Under the pieces are notes generated by a model. The model ran no database searches, was not told the origin of the DNA, and worked only from the letters and a program-made list of their open reading frames with translations. DNA of 43,205 bases. It comes from CAYSLC01 sp964431545. Lineage in GTDB: Bacteria > Desulfobacterota > Desulfobacteria > Desulfobacterales > JAABSP01. Of this stretch, positions 18,649 to 26,462 are shown one piece after another. The stretch covers positions 1-43,205 of the forward strand of contig CAYSLC010000018.1 of assembly GCA_964431545.1 (NCBI GenBank), read 5' to 3'. A program made the position numbers and the translations under genes. Within the stretch, counting starts at the first letter, position 1, and each line of letters opens with the position of its first letter.

Positions 18649-20004
18649 ATGGGAAAGCTCTTCGGAACCGACGGCATCCGCGGGGTGGCCAACCGGCCGC
18701 CCATGGTGCCGGAGACCGCGCTCAACATCGGCCGGGCCGTGGCGCTGAGCTTCTCCGGGACCGGCGGGGAGCGGCCGAAAATCGTGGTGGGCAGGGATAC
18801 CCGTCTCTCCGGGGATATGCTGGAGAGCGCCCTGGTGGCCGGGATCTGCTCCGCCGGCGCCGAGGCCCTCCTCGCCGGCGTGATCCCCACCCCCGGCGTC
18901 GCCTTTCTGGCGTCCGAAACCGGGTGCGGCGCCGGAATCGTGATCTCCGCCTCCCACAATCCCTACCAGGACAACGGCATCAAGATCTTCAACGGCGAAG
19001 GGTTCAAGCTCACGGATGAGCGGGAGTCGGAGATCGAGTCCCTGGCCGTCGGCGGCCGGATCACGGAGATCTGTTCGGAGCGGACGGAGACCGGCCGGGT
19101 CCATCCCATGGCCGACGCTTCCGAGCGGTACGGCCGTTTCCTGAAACGGGCCCTGCCCGACGGATTCGGCCTCCGGGGGCGGAAGATCGTCCTCGACGCC
19201 TCCAACGGCGCCACCTACCAGGTCGCCCCCCGGCTGTTTTCGGACCTGGGGGCGGAGGTGGAGGCGCTCTTCGTCCATCCGGACGGGAAAAACATCAATG
19301 ACGGCTGCGGCTCCCAGCACCCCGGACCCCTCATCGAACGGGTGAAGGCGACCGGGGCCGGGATCGGCCTCGCCTTCGACGGGGACGGGGACCGGCTCAT
19401 CGCCGTGGACGAGACCGGCCGCGTGGTCTCCGGGGACCAGATCCTGGCCATCTGCGCCGGACTCATGAAGGCCAAGGGGACCCTGCGCAACAACACGGTC
19501 GTCAGCACCGTCATGAGCAACATCGGCCTCGGATTGGCCTTGAAGGAGATGGGGATCGCCCATCTCACGGCGGATGTGGGGGACCGGTACGTGGTGGAGA
19601 TGATGCGCTCATCGGGGGCGGTGATCGGCGGGGAGGACTCCGGCCACATGATCTTTCTCAACCACCATACCACCGGCGACGGCATCCTCACCGCCCTCAA
19701 GCTGGTGGAGGCCATGGCGATGACCGGCAAGTCCCTCTCCCGCCTTGCCGATGTCATGTCGGTCTTTCCCCAGGAGTTGATGAACGTGGAGGTCCGGCAA
19801 AAGCCGGACATCGGGACCCTCCCGGAGATCCGGGAGGCCGTTGCGGCGGCCGAGGGGGAGCTGAAGGAGCGGGGTCGCGTCCTGGTCCGGTACTCCGGAA
19901 CCCAGCCCCTGTGCCGGATCATGGTGGAGGGGCCCACCCCGGAGGATACCCGGCGCCATTGCGAACGGATCACCGACGTGGTTCGGCGGACCATCGGGAC
20001 ATAA
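18649..20004 (+). CDS. glmM: phosphoglucosamine mutase
   Basis: GlmM (451 aa, normal length) converts glucosamine-6-phosphate to glucosamine-1-phosphate for UDP-GlcNAc, hence peptidoglycan and surface glycans. It starts MGKLFGTDGIRGVAN. The phospho-serine loop is ISASHNP with Ser102, the magnesium site is DGDGDR (244-249), the sugar-binding loop is GGEDSGHMIF, and the phosphate-binding loop is RYSGTQPLCRIM near the end, with Gln where most family members have Glu. AAAGGAG lies six bases before ATG 18649; the frame is open upstream but only inside the previous gene. It follows the beta-helix gene with one base between them and is followed by a strong terminator near 20133. Confidence 0.96.
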   Translation: MGKLFGTDGIRGVANRPPMVPETALNIGRAVALSFSGTGGERPKIVVGRDTRLSGDMLESALVAGICSAGAEALLAGVIPTPGVAFLASETGCGAGIVISASHNPYQDNGIKIFNGEGFKLTDERESEIESLAVGGRITEICSERTETGRVHPMADASERYGRFLKRALPDGFGLRGRKIVLDASNGATYQVAPRLFSDLGAEVEALFVHPDGKNINDGCGSQHPGPLIERVKATGAGIGLAFDGDGDRLIAVDETGRVVSGDQILAICAGLMKAKGTLRNNTVVSTVMSNIGLGLALKEMGIAHLTADVGDRYVVEMMRSSGAVIGGEDSGHMIFLNHHTTGDGILTALKLVEAMAMTGKSLSRLADVMSVFPQELMNVEVRQKPDIGTLPEIREAVAAAEGELKERGRVLVRYSGTQPLCRIMVEGPTPEDTRRHCERITDVVRRTIGT

Positions 20005-20132
20005 CCCGGCGGCAAAGAACGCCGGCCCGAGGGGACGGATGATGGCGGGATAACCGGGAGGAGAACATACCGGGAAGGGATCATGGGCCCATAAGGCCCT
20101 GCTCCTATTCCCCGGATCGGAGGAGGATAAAC

Positions 20133-20182
20133 ATCCCCTGTGGCGGTCGCCGCAAAGGCGATCCGCCCAGGGGATTTTTTTT
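20133..20182 (+). terminator. rho-independent terminator after glmM
   Basis: The arms ATCCCCTG-T-GGCGGTCGCC (20133-20151) and GGCGATCCGCC-CAGGGGAT (20157-20175) pair almost fully around a GCAAA loop, with one small bulge, and are followed by a run of T. It lies about 130 bases after the glmM stop and points with the + strand. It also separates glmM from the convergent BI-1 gene, whose stop lies 14 bases further on. Nothing else is seen in 20005-20132. Confidence 0.88.
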
Positions 20183-20195
20183 GCCGTCGGCCGCC

Positions 20196-20897
20196 TTATT
20201 CGCGCCCGCCGAAGATATGCAGCATAAACAGGAACATATTGATGAAATCCAGGTAGAGGGAGAGGGCGCCCAGGATCGCTCCCTTCCGGACCACCCCGGC
20301 CTCGAGCCCCTCGGGCTGGGTCTGGGCCATGTGCTTGAGCTTCTGGGTGTCATAGGCGGTGAGGCCGATGAAGATGAACACACCGAGGTAGCTGACGATG
20401 GTCATGATCGCCTGGCTCTGGATGAAGATGTTGACCACGGTGGCGATGATGATGCCGATCAGGCCCATGAACATGAACCCCCCAAGGGAGGTCAGGTCGC
20501 GTTTGGTCACGTAGCCGTAGATGCTGCACGCCAGAAAGGTGGCCGCGCAGATGAAGAAGACCGACGCGATGGAGGACATGGTGTAGACCAGAAAGATGGC
20601 GGAGATGGTCAACCCGTTCAGGGCGGCGTAGATCACGAACAGGGCCGTTGCCGTGGAGGCCTCCATCTTGTGGACCCGGGCGCTGATGCTGAAGACCAGG
20701 GCCAGCTCCGCGATGATCAGGCCGAAGAAGACCAGTTGGTTGCCGAAGATGAACCGCATCATCGGCTCGCTGTGGGCCGTAAAAAAGGCGACGATCCCCG
20801 TCAGTCCCAGACCGACGGCCATCCAGTTGTAGACGCTCTGGATGAACGAGTTGACGGTTACTTGAGTTTGTGTCCTTCTCTGGGCAATGGATGGCAT
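20196..20897 (-). CDS. Bax inhibitor-1/YccA family membrane protein
   Basis: This 233-aa integral membrane protein has seven hydrophobic segments after a short polar N-terminus (MPSIAQRRTQTQVTVNSFIQ). Diagnostic BI-1/YbhL-type stretches are VYNWMAVGLGLTGIVAFF, FIGLTAYDTQKLKHMA (with the conserved aspartate of the proposed calcium/proton-leak site) and the C-terminal ALSLYLDFINMFLFMLHIFG. Family members form pH-sensitive ion leaks in the inner membrane, and YccA relatives bind FtsH; the role in this organism is unknown. ATG 20897 has AAGGAG seven bases ahead. It is a single-gene unit transcribed away from the xse operon, with its own promoter. Confidence 0.93.
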   Translation of the reverse strand: MPSIAQRRTQTQVTVNSFIQSVYNWMAVGLGLTGIVAFFTAHSEPMMRFIFGNQLVFFGLIIAELALVFSISARVHKMEASTATALFVIYAALNGLTISAIFLVYTMSSIASVFFICAATFLACSIYGYVTKRDLTSLGGFMFMGLIGIIIATVVNIFIQSQAIMTIVSYLGVFIFIGLTAYDTQKLKHMAQTQPEGLEAGVVRKGAILGALSLYLDFINMFLFMLHIFGGRE

Positions 20898-20947
20898 TTC
20901 TTTCTCCTTGGCTCTGGAATTTATCGATTGTAACTTTCAGCCAAATT

Positions 20948-20975
20948 ATTATAATGCATGTTGGTTTTTTTGCAA
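20948..20975 (-). promoter_or_regulatory. sigma70-type promoter of the BI-1 family gene
   Basis: On the minus strand TTGCAA (20975-20970) and a perfect TATAAT (20953-20948) are separated by 16 bases, about 50 bases ahead of the start codon. The A/T richness stands out in an otherwise GC-rich area. It lies in the 134-base divergent spacer between the BI-1 gene and the small gene at 21032; no equally good promoter is seen for the + strand. Confidence 0.7.
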
Positions 20976-21031
20976 GCAAGATCCGCGTCCATCGCCCGCG
21001 TCAAGGGCGTCGAAGTTTGTCGGATAGGTCG

Positions 21032-21316
21032 ATGAAACCCGAAGCGCTCTACCACCATCTCAAGGAGTTTGCGGAGAGGCTCGACATCCAGGTGACGGAA
21101 CACAACCTGCGGAACATCGGCATGCGGGTCGCGAGCGGCCTCTGCAAGGTCCGGGGGGAGAACCGGTTCATCATGGACAAGCACCTGTCGATCCATCTGA
21201 AGAACCGGATCCTGGCGGCACACCTGGGCCGGGTGGCGGGCGACGGCGTCTATGTGCTTCCCGCGGTCCGGGAATACATCGAAAAGCAGCGGCAAAGGGG
21301 CGGGGGAGGGGAATGA
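21032..21316 (+). CDS. conserved small hypothetical protein upstream of xseA
   Basis: This 94-aa soluble protein is predicted helical-rich and opens MKPEALYHHLKEFAERLDIQ. A central block contains TEHNLRNIGMRVASGLCKV, and FIMDKHLSIHLKNRILAAHL follows. It has no membrane segment and no recognised catalytic motif. I recall similar proteins only as uncharacterised entries in deltaproteobacteria, and I assign no function. ATG 21032 gives a compact protein; the frame runs on upstream through the promoter region of the divergent gene, which is unlikely to be coding. The stop overlaps the xseA start by four bases, so the two are probably translated together. Confidence 0.75.
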   Translation: MKPEALYHHLKEFAERLDIQVTEHNLRNIGMRVASGLCKVRGENRFIMDKHLSIHLKNRILAAHLGRVAGDGVYVLPAVREYIEKQRQRGGGGE

Positions 21317-22566
21317 ACGGCCCCCTTTCCGACCGATCGAATCGCGGGATCTTCACGGTCTCCGGCCTCACCGCCGAGATCCGGTCGCTGCTGGAGGAAC
21401 GGTTCCCCTTCGTGTGGGTGACCGGCGAGATCTCCGACCGTCGGCTCCACACCTCCGGCCATCTCTACTTCCGTCTAAAGGATGGAAAGGCGAGCATCAA
21501 CGCCGTGATGTTCCGGGGGCAGAACCGCCGGCTGACGTTCCGTCCGGAAAACGGCATGGCGGTGGTGGCCCTAGGAAGGATCAGCGTTTATGAACCCCGG
21601 GGGGATTACCAGATCATCCTCGAATACCTGGAGCCCAAAGGGGCCGGGGCGCTCCAGGCCGCCTTCGAGCAGCTCAAGGCCCGGCTGGAGGCCGAGGGGC
21701 TCTTTTCCGCGGATCGAAAACGGCCGATCCCCTTTCTGCCCCGGAAGATCGGCGTCATCACCTCCAGGACCGGCGCGGTTTTCCACGACATCATCAACGT
21801 CCTCCATCGGCGGTACCCCGCCGTCCCCGTCCTGCTGATCCCGGTCCGGGTCCAGGGGAAGGGGGCCGCGGAGGAGATCGTGGAAGCCATCGGAATGGCC
21901 TCCCGCCGGGAGGATCTGGACGTGGTGATCCTGGCCCGGGGGGGGGGATCCCTGGAGGATCTCATGGCGTTCAACTCCGAGGCGGTGGCCCGGGCCGTCC
22001 ACGGATCGGCCCTGCCGGTGATCTCCGCCGTGGGCCACGAGACCGACTTCACCATTGCCGATTTCGCGGCCGATCTCCGGGCCCCGACGCCCTCGGCGGC
22101 CGCGGAGCTGGCGGTTCCGGTGCGAAGCGAGCTGTCGGCCCGGTGCGACCGCCTGACGGCCGCGCTGGTCAACCGGTTCCGGAGGTTCCTCGAAGACCGC
22201 CGCCGGGTGCTCAAAGCCGCGACGGGCCGGATCATCCACCCCAGACGGCGCATCGAGGACGGGCGTCTCCGGCTCGACGACGCCGTGGCCCGGATGTCCC
22301 GGGCCATGGCCCGGTCCCTGGAGAGGCGGCGGGAGCGCCTGACCTGGCGCGTTCAGCGGCTGGAATCGCTGAGCCCCCTTTCCATCCTCTCCCGGGGGTA
22401 CGCCGTCGCCCGCTCCCTTCCCGACCTCCGGGTGGTGGAGAGGATCAACCAAGTGGCCGAGGGACAACGGATGGAGGTCCTTCTGGCCGACGGCCGCCTG
22501 ACCTGTCGGGTGGAGGAGGTACTGCCGAACCATGACCGCCAAGACCGTGAAGCCGAAGACCTTTGA
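21313..22566 (+). CDS. xseA: exodeoxyribonuclease VII large subunit
   Basis: XseA (417 aa) is the catalytic subunit of exonuclease VII, which degrades single-stranded DNA from both ends in repair. An N-terminal OB-fold (residues about 10-110, with VWVTGEISDRRLHTSGHLYF) is followed by the catalytic domain with its signature blocks: LPRKIGVITSRTGAVFHDI, ILARGGGSLEDLMAFNSE, SAVGHETDFTIADFAADLRA and PTPSAAAELA. A long helical arm that binds XseB follows, and the tail contains LSILSRGYAVAR. All expected motifs are present. The start overlaps the upstream small gene, and the 3' end overlaps xseB by 35 bases, which couples the two subunits. Confidence 0.96.
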   Translation: MNGPLSDRSNRGIFTVSGLTAEIRSLLEERFPFVWVTGEISDRRLHTSGHLYFRLKDGKASINAVMFRGQNRRLTFRPENGMAVVALGRISVYEPRGDYQIILEYLEPKGAGALQAAFEQLKARLEAEGLFSADRKRPIPFLPRKIGVITSRTGAVFHDIINVLHRRYPAVPVLLIPVRVQGKGAAEEIVEAIGMASRREDLDVVILARGGGSLEDLMAFNSEAVARAVHGSALPVISAVGHETDFTIADFAADLRAPTPSAAAELAVPVRSELSARCDRLTAALVNRFRRFLEDRRRVLKAATGRIIHPRRRIEDGRLRLDDAVARMSRAMARSLERRRERLTWRVQRLESLSPLSILSRGYAVARSLPDLRVVERINQVAEGQRMEVLLADGRLTCRVEEVLPNHDRQDREAEDL

Positions 22567-22777
22567 GAAGGCCGTGGCCCGGCTGGAAGAAATCATCGAG
22601 GAGATGGAGGCCGGGGATCTTCCCCTGGAGACCGCTCTGAAGAAGTTCGAGGAGGGGATCGCCCTCTCCCGGTTCTGCGCCGGGAAGCTCGACGAGACCG
22701 AAAGGAAGATCACCGTGTTGCTCAAGGACGGGGCCGGAAACTGCGTCGAGGAGCCGCTGGACCGGTCCGGCGGCTGA
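22532..22777 (+). CDS. xseB: exodeoxyribonuclease VII small subunit
   Basis: XseB (81 aa) binds in several copies to the helical arm of XseA. The typical pattern is visible: FEKAVARLEEIIEEMEAGDL, then LETALKKFEEGIALSRFCAG and KLDETERKITVL. The length is normal. ATG 22532 lies inside the end of xseA. The ispA start follows after six bases, giving an xseA-xseB-ispA-dxs order found in many proteobacteria. Confidence 0.95.
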   Translation: MTAKTVKPKTFEKAVARLEEIIEEMEAGDLPLETALKKFEEGIALSRFCAGKLDETERKITVLLKDGAGNCVEEPLDRSGG

Positions 22778-22783
22778 TCCGAC

Positions 22784-23671
22784 GTGTTCCGGCTCAAGCC
22801 GTATCTCAAGGAGAAGGCCCGCATCGTGGATGCGGCCCTGTTCGAAATCCTCGAAGGGGAGACGGGCCGGGTGGCGGAGGCCATGCGGTACTCCCTCATG
22901 GCCGGCGGCAAGCGGCTCCGGCCGGTCCTGTGCCTGGCGGCGGGCGAGGCGGTGGCCGGGGCTCCGCCCCCGGGACTGATCCCCGTGGCCTGCGCCCTGG
23001 AGATGATCCATACCTACTCCCTCATCCACGACGACCTCCCGGCCATGGACGACGACGCGCTGCGGCGGGGGCAGCCCACCTGCCACAAGGCCTTTGACGA
23101 GGCCACGGCCATTCTGGCCGGGGACGGACTGCTGACCCTCTCGTTCGAGGTGTTATCCGCGATCCCCGACCGGTACCCCGTCGATCCGTGCATGGTTCTC
23201 CGGGTGATCCGGCGGATCGCCGAAGCGGCCGGTTGTCGTGGAATGATCGAGGGACAGATGCGGGACATGGCCAACGAAGGCCGGGGGATGGACCGCCGCG
23301 CACTGGAGCGGCTCCACGGACTCAAGACGGGCGCCCTGATCCGGGCCGCCGTCCATGCGGGGGCGGTTCTATCCGGGGCCACCTCCCGGCAGATGGACGA
23401 CCTCGAGGCCTATGCCCGATCCATCGGCTTGGCCTTTCAGGTGGCGGATGATATCCTGAACATAACCGGCGACCCCTCCCGGATGGGAAAGGCCGTCGGC
23501 ACCGACGGCGAGCGGGAGAAGAACACCTTCCCGTCCCTGCTGGGGCTGGAGGGATCCCGGCGGGCGGCGGGGGAACTGGTGGAGGAGGCCCGCCGGTCCC
23601 TCGACGGTTTCGACGGACGGGCCGACCCCCTCCGGGCCATCGCCGCCTACGTGATCGAACGGAAACGCTGA
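22784..23671 (+). CDS. ispA: polyprenyl (farnesyl) diphosphate synthase
   Basis: This 295-aa trans-prenyltransferase condenses DMAPP/GPP with IPP to farnesyl diphosphate, the precursor of undecaprenyl phosphate and quinones. It shows YSLMAGGKRLRPVLCL, the first aspartate-rich motif DDLPAMDDD (83-91), the GDGLLTLSFEVL helix and the second motif in FQVADDILNITGD. It has the extended four-residue insertion in the first motif typical of bacterial IspA-type enzymes. Start GTG 22784 is six bases after xseB. It is encoded next to dxs, which supplies the first step of the same MEP pathway. Confidence 0.94.
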   Translation: MFRLKPYLKEKARIVDAALFEILEGETGRVAEAMRYSLMAGGKRLRPVLCLAAGEAVAGAPPPGLIPVACALEMIHTYSLIHDDLPAMDDDALRRGQPTCHKAFDEATAILAGDGLLTLSFEVLSAIPDRYPVDPCMVLRVIRRIAEAAGCRGMIEGQMRDMANEGRGMDRRALERLHGLKTGALIRAAVHAGAVLSGATSRQMDDLEAYARSIGLAFQVADDILNITGDPSRMGKAVGTDGEREKNTFPSLLGLEGSRRAAGELVEEARRSLDGFDGRADPLRAIAAYVIERKR

Positions 23672-23685
23672 CCCTCGGCATCCCT

Positions 23686-25593
23686 GTGCCGAATACGGAT
23701 GAGGAGCCGCATCGCCCATTGACACTACTGGAACAGATAGACTCGCCGGCCGATCTCAAATCGCTCACCCCGCAACAGCTCTCGGCCCTGGCCGAGGAGG
23801 TGCGCCGGACCATAGTGGAGGTGGTCTCCCGGACCGGGGGACACTTGGCGTCGAGCCTGGGGGCCGTGGAGCTGGCCATCGCCCTCCACTATGTCTTCTC
23901 CTGCCCCGACGACCGGATCATCTGGGACGTCGGCCACCAGGCCTACGCCCACAAGCTGCTCACCGGAAGACGGGACCGGTTTTCCACTCTCCGGCAATAC
24001 AAGGGCCTGAGCGGGTTCACCAAAAGGAGCGAAAGCTCCTATGACGCCTTCTCCACCGGCCACAGCAGCACCTCCATCTCCGCGGGCCTGGGCATGGCCT
24101 GCGGCAAGAGCCTCAAGGCGGACGGGAACAAGGTCATCTCCGTGATCGGCGACGGGTCCCTCACCGCCGGCCTCGCCTACGAGGGGCTCAACCAGGCCGG
24201 GGACATGCAAAAGAACCTCATCGTGGTGTTGAACGACAACGACATGTCCATCGCCCGGAACGTGGGGGCCCTCTCCTCCTTCCTGAGCCGCACCCTTTCG
24301 GCCAAGCGGCTCCAGGAACTGCGGAAGGAGTTCGGGGAATTTCTCAAGTCCCTGCCCCGGATCGGAGACGACATCTACCAGTTCGCCAAGCGGTCCGAGG
24401 AATCCTTCAAGACCTTCGTCACCCCGGGAATGCTCTTCGAGGCCTTCAACTTCGAGTACTTCGGACCCATCGACGGCCACCGCCTCTCCCACCTGGTCGA
24501 TATCCTCCGGAATATCCGTGAACTCAACGACCCCGTATTGCTCCACGTGATCACCCGGAAGGGGAAGGGATACGCGCCAGCGGAGAAGAATCCCGTCTAC
24601 TTCCACGGCGTCGGCTGTTTCGAGGTGGAGACGGGGACCTGTATCGACCGGAAAGGCCCGGTTCCCACCTATACCCGGGTGTTCGGCGAGACCATGGTCC
24701 GGCTGGCGGCCGAGGACGAGAAGATCGTGGCCGTCACCGCGGCCATGCCCGAGGGGACCGGCCTGGTCGATTTCTCCACGGCTTACCCGGACCGGTTCTT
24801 CGACGTGGGGATCGCGGAGCAGCACGGGGTCACCTTTGCCGCGGGCATGGCCGCCGAGGGGTTCAAGCCGGTGGTGGCCATCTACTCCACCTTCCTGCAG
24901 CGGGCCTACGACCAGATCCTCCACGACATCTGCCTGGAGGCGATCCCCGTGGTCTTCGCCATGGACCGGGGGGGGATCGTGGGGGAGGACGGCCCCACCC
25001 ACCACGGGCTCTTCGATCTCTCCTACATGCGGAGCCTCCCCAACATGGTGGTGATGGCGCCCAAGGACGAGAACGAACTCCGGCGGATGCTCCTCACCGC
25101 GATCTCCCATTCCGGACCCATCGCCCTGCGGTATCCCCGGGGATCCGGGGTGGGGGTGGCGCTGGACGAGGAGATCCGGCCGCTGGCCATCGGCAAAGGG
25201 GAAGTCCTCATGGAGGGCGGGGATCTGCTGATTCTCGCGGTGGGCGCCATGGTGCGGGAATCCCTGCGGGCCGGGGCGGCTCTCCGGGAGAGGGGGATCG
25301 CCGCCACCGTGGTCAACGCCCGGTTCGTCAAGCCCCTGGACGAGGCTCTGATCCTCCCCCTGGCCCGGAGGATCCCCCGGATCCTCACGGTGGAGGAGAA
25401 CGTCCGCCAGGGGGGATTCGGCGGCGCCGTCCTGGAGTCCCTCTGCGACGGCGGCGTGACCGGCTTCCGCGTGGAGCGTTTGGGGGTCGGGGACACCTTT
25501 GTGGAGCACGGCCCCCAGAAGCGTCTTCGGGCGGAATACGGCCTCGACGCCGACGCCGTCCTCCGTGCCGGGGAACGGCTGGTCCGGGCCTGA
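23686..25593 (+). CDS. dxs: 1-deoxy-D-xylulose-5-phosphate synthase
   Basis: DXS (635 aa, normal length) makes 1-deoxyxylulose-5-phosphate from pyruvate and glyceraldehyde-3-phosphate with thiamine diphosphate, the first MEP-pathway step. Domain I shows GHQAYAHKLLTGRRDRF, the FSTGHSSTSISAGLGMA loop and the ThDP-magnesium motif starting GDGS at 155 and ending with the VVLNDNDMSIA asparagine. Domain II has the catalytic glutamate in GIAEQHGVTFAAGMAAEG and DRGGIVGEDGPTHHG. Domain III is transketolase-like, with TVEENVRQGGFG. The start is GTG 23686; TTG starts a few codons later are possible. Fifteen bases separate it from ispA. Confidence 0.96.
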   Translation: MPNTDEEPHRPLTLLEQIDSPADLKSLTPQQLSALAEEVRRTIVEVVSRTGGHLASSLGAVELAIALHYVFSCPDDRIIWDVGHQAYAHKLLTGRRDRFSTLRQYKGLSGFTKRSESSYDAFSTGHSSTSISAGLGMACGKSLKADGNKVISVIGDGSLTAGLAYEGLNQAGDMQKNLIVVLNDNDMSIARNVGALSSFLSRTLSAKRLQELRKEFGEFLKSLPRIGDDIYQFAKRSEESFKTFVTPGMLFEAFNFEYFGPIDGHRLSHLVDILRNIRELNDPVLLHVITRKGKGYAPAEKNPVYFHGVGCFEVETGTCIDRKGPVPTYTRVFGETMVRLAAEDEKIVAVTAAMPEGTGLVDFSTAYPDRFFDVGIAEQHGVTFAAGMAAEGFKPVVAIYSTFLQRAYDQILHDICLEAIPVVFAMDRGGIVGEDGPTHHGLFDLSYMRSLPNMVVMAPKDENELRRMLLTAISHSGPIALRYPRGSGVGVALDEEIRPLAIGKGEVLMEGGDLLILAVGAMVRESLRAGAALRERGIAATVVNARFVKPLDEALILPLARRIPRILTVEENVRQGGFGGAVLESLCDGGVTGFRVERLGVGDTFVEHGPQKRLRAEYGLDADAVLRAGERLVRA

Positions 25594-25602
25594 GTTTTCC
25601 AA

Positions 25603-26337
25603 GTGGCGGAGAAGATCCGACTCGACCGGGCCCTGGTGGACCGCGGGCTGGCCGGGACCCGGCAGCGGGCCCTGGCGTTGATCCTCGCGGGAAAGGTCCT
25701 GGTGGACGACCGGCCGGCCGACAAGGCGGGCACGTTGGTGGCTCCGGACCGGGAGATCAAGGTGAAGGGGGAGGAGATCCCCTATGTGAGCCGGGGCGGC
25801 CTGAAGCTCGAAGCCGCCCTTCGGCACTTCGACCTCGATCCCGCCGGCGCCGTCTGCCTGGACGTCGGGGCCTCCACCGGGGGGTTTACCGATTGCCTCC
25901 TCCAGCACGGAGCGGCCCGGGTCTACGCCGTGGACGTGGGGTACGGCCAGCTCGCCTGGAAGCTTCGCCGAGATTCCCGGGTGGTGGCGATCGAAAGGAC
26001 CAACATCCGCCACATGGATCGGGATGCGGTGCCGGGCGTGGTGGACTGGATCACCATCGACGTATCCTTCATCTCCCTGCGCATCGTCGTCCCCGCCGCG
26101 CTTCCATTCCTCCGGACCGGGGGGACCCTGCTGGCGCTGATCAAGCCCCAGTTCGAAGTGGGCAAGGGGAGGGTGGGCAAGGGGGGCGTGGTCCGGGACC
26201 CGGAGGCCCACCGGCGGGTGGTGGCATCCCTCTCCGATTTCTTTGCCGAGACCGGCCTGACGATCCTGTCCCATATGGCCTCGCCGATCCTGGGGCCCAA
26301 GGGAAACCGGGAGTTCATGATCCATCTGTGCGGATGA
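25603..26337 (+). CDS. tlyA: TlyA family rRNA 2'-O-methyltransferase / haemolysin-like
   Basis: This 244-aa protein is of the TlyA family. An N-terminal S4 RNA-binding domain (RLDRALVDRGLAGTRQRALA, then IPYVSRGGLKLEAAL) precedes a Rossmann FtsJ-like methyltransferase with VCLDVGASTGGFTDCLLQHG (SAM site), VYAVDVGYGQLAW, IDVSFISLR and the catalytic-lysine segment LIKPQFEVGKG. In Mycobacterium, TlyA methylates the 2'-hydroxyl of cytidines in 16S and 23S rRNA; the older haemolysin name comes from expression experiments. GTG 25603 follows dxs by nine bases. It is probably the last gene of the 21032-26337 operon; no clear terminator is seen after it. Confidence 0.92.
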   Translation: MAEKIRLDRALVDRGLAGTRQRALALILAGKVLVDDRPADKAGTLVAPDREIKVKGEEIPYVSRGGLKLEAALRHFDLDPAGAVCLDVGASTGGFTDCLLQHGAARVYAVDVGYGQLAWKLRRDSRVVAIERTNIRHMDRDAVPGVVDWITIDVSFISLRIVVPAALPFLRTGGTLLALIKPQFEVGKGRVGKGGVVRDPEAHRRVVASLSDFFAETGLTILSHMASPILGPKGNREFMIHLCG

Positions 26338-26370
26338 CGCCCGGACCCTGACGGGGTTCGGATTTTTGGC

Positions 26371-26399
26371 TTGATTTTTTTGCCTGTGATCGATACAAA
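26371..26399 (+). promoter_or_regulatory. candidate promoter of the EF-G-like gene
   Basis: TTGATT (26371-26376) and TACAAA (26394-26399) are 17 bases apart in an AT-rich patch of the 125-base spacer after tlyA. AGGAG (26453-26457) lies five bases before the EF-G-like ATG and supports that start. The match is good but not perfect; tlyA read-through is also possible. Confidence 0.5.
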
Positions 26400-26462
26400 A
26401 CTGCATTTTACCGTGACCGATTGGACGGGCGGCGGACACCATCAATCTAGAGAGGAGTATCA

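Noticed and set aside
20005..20132. AGGAGG near 20120 as the start of a small gene after glmM.
   Set aside because: No start codon at suitable spacing with an open frame; the terminator stem begins a few bases later.
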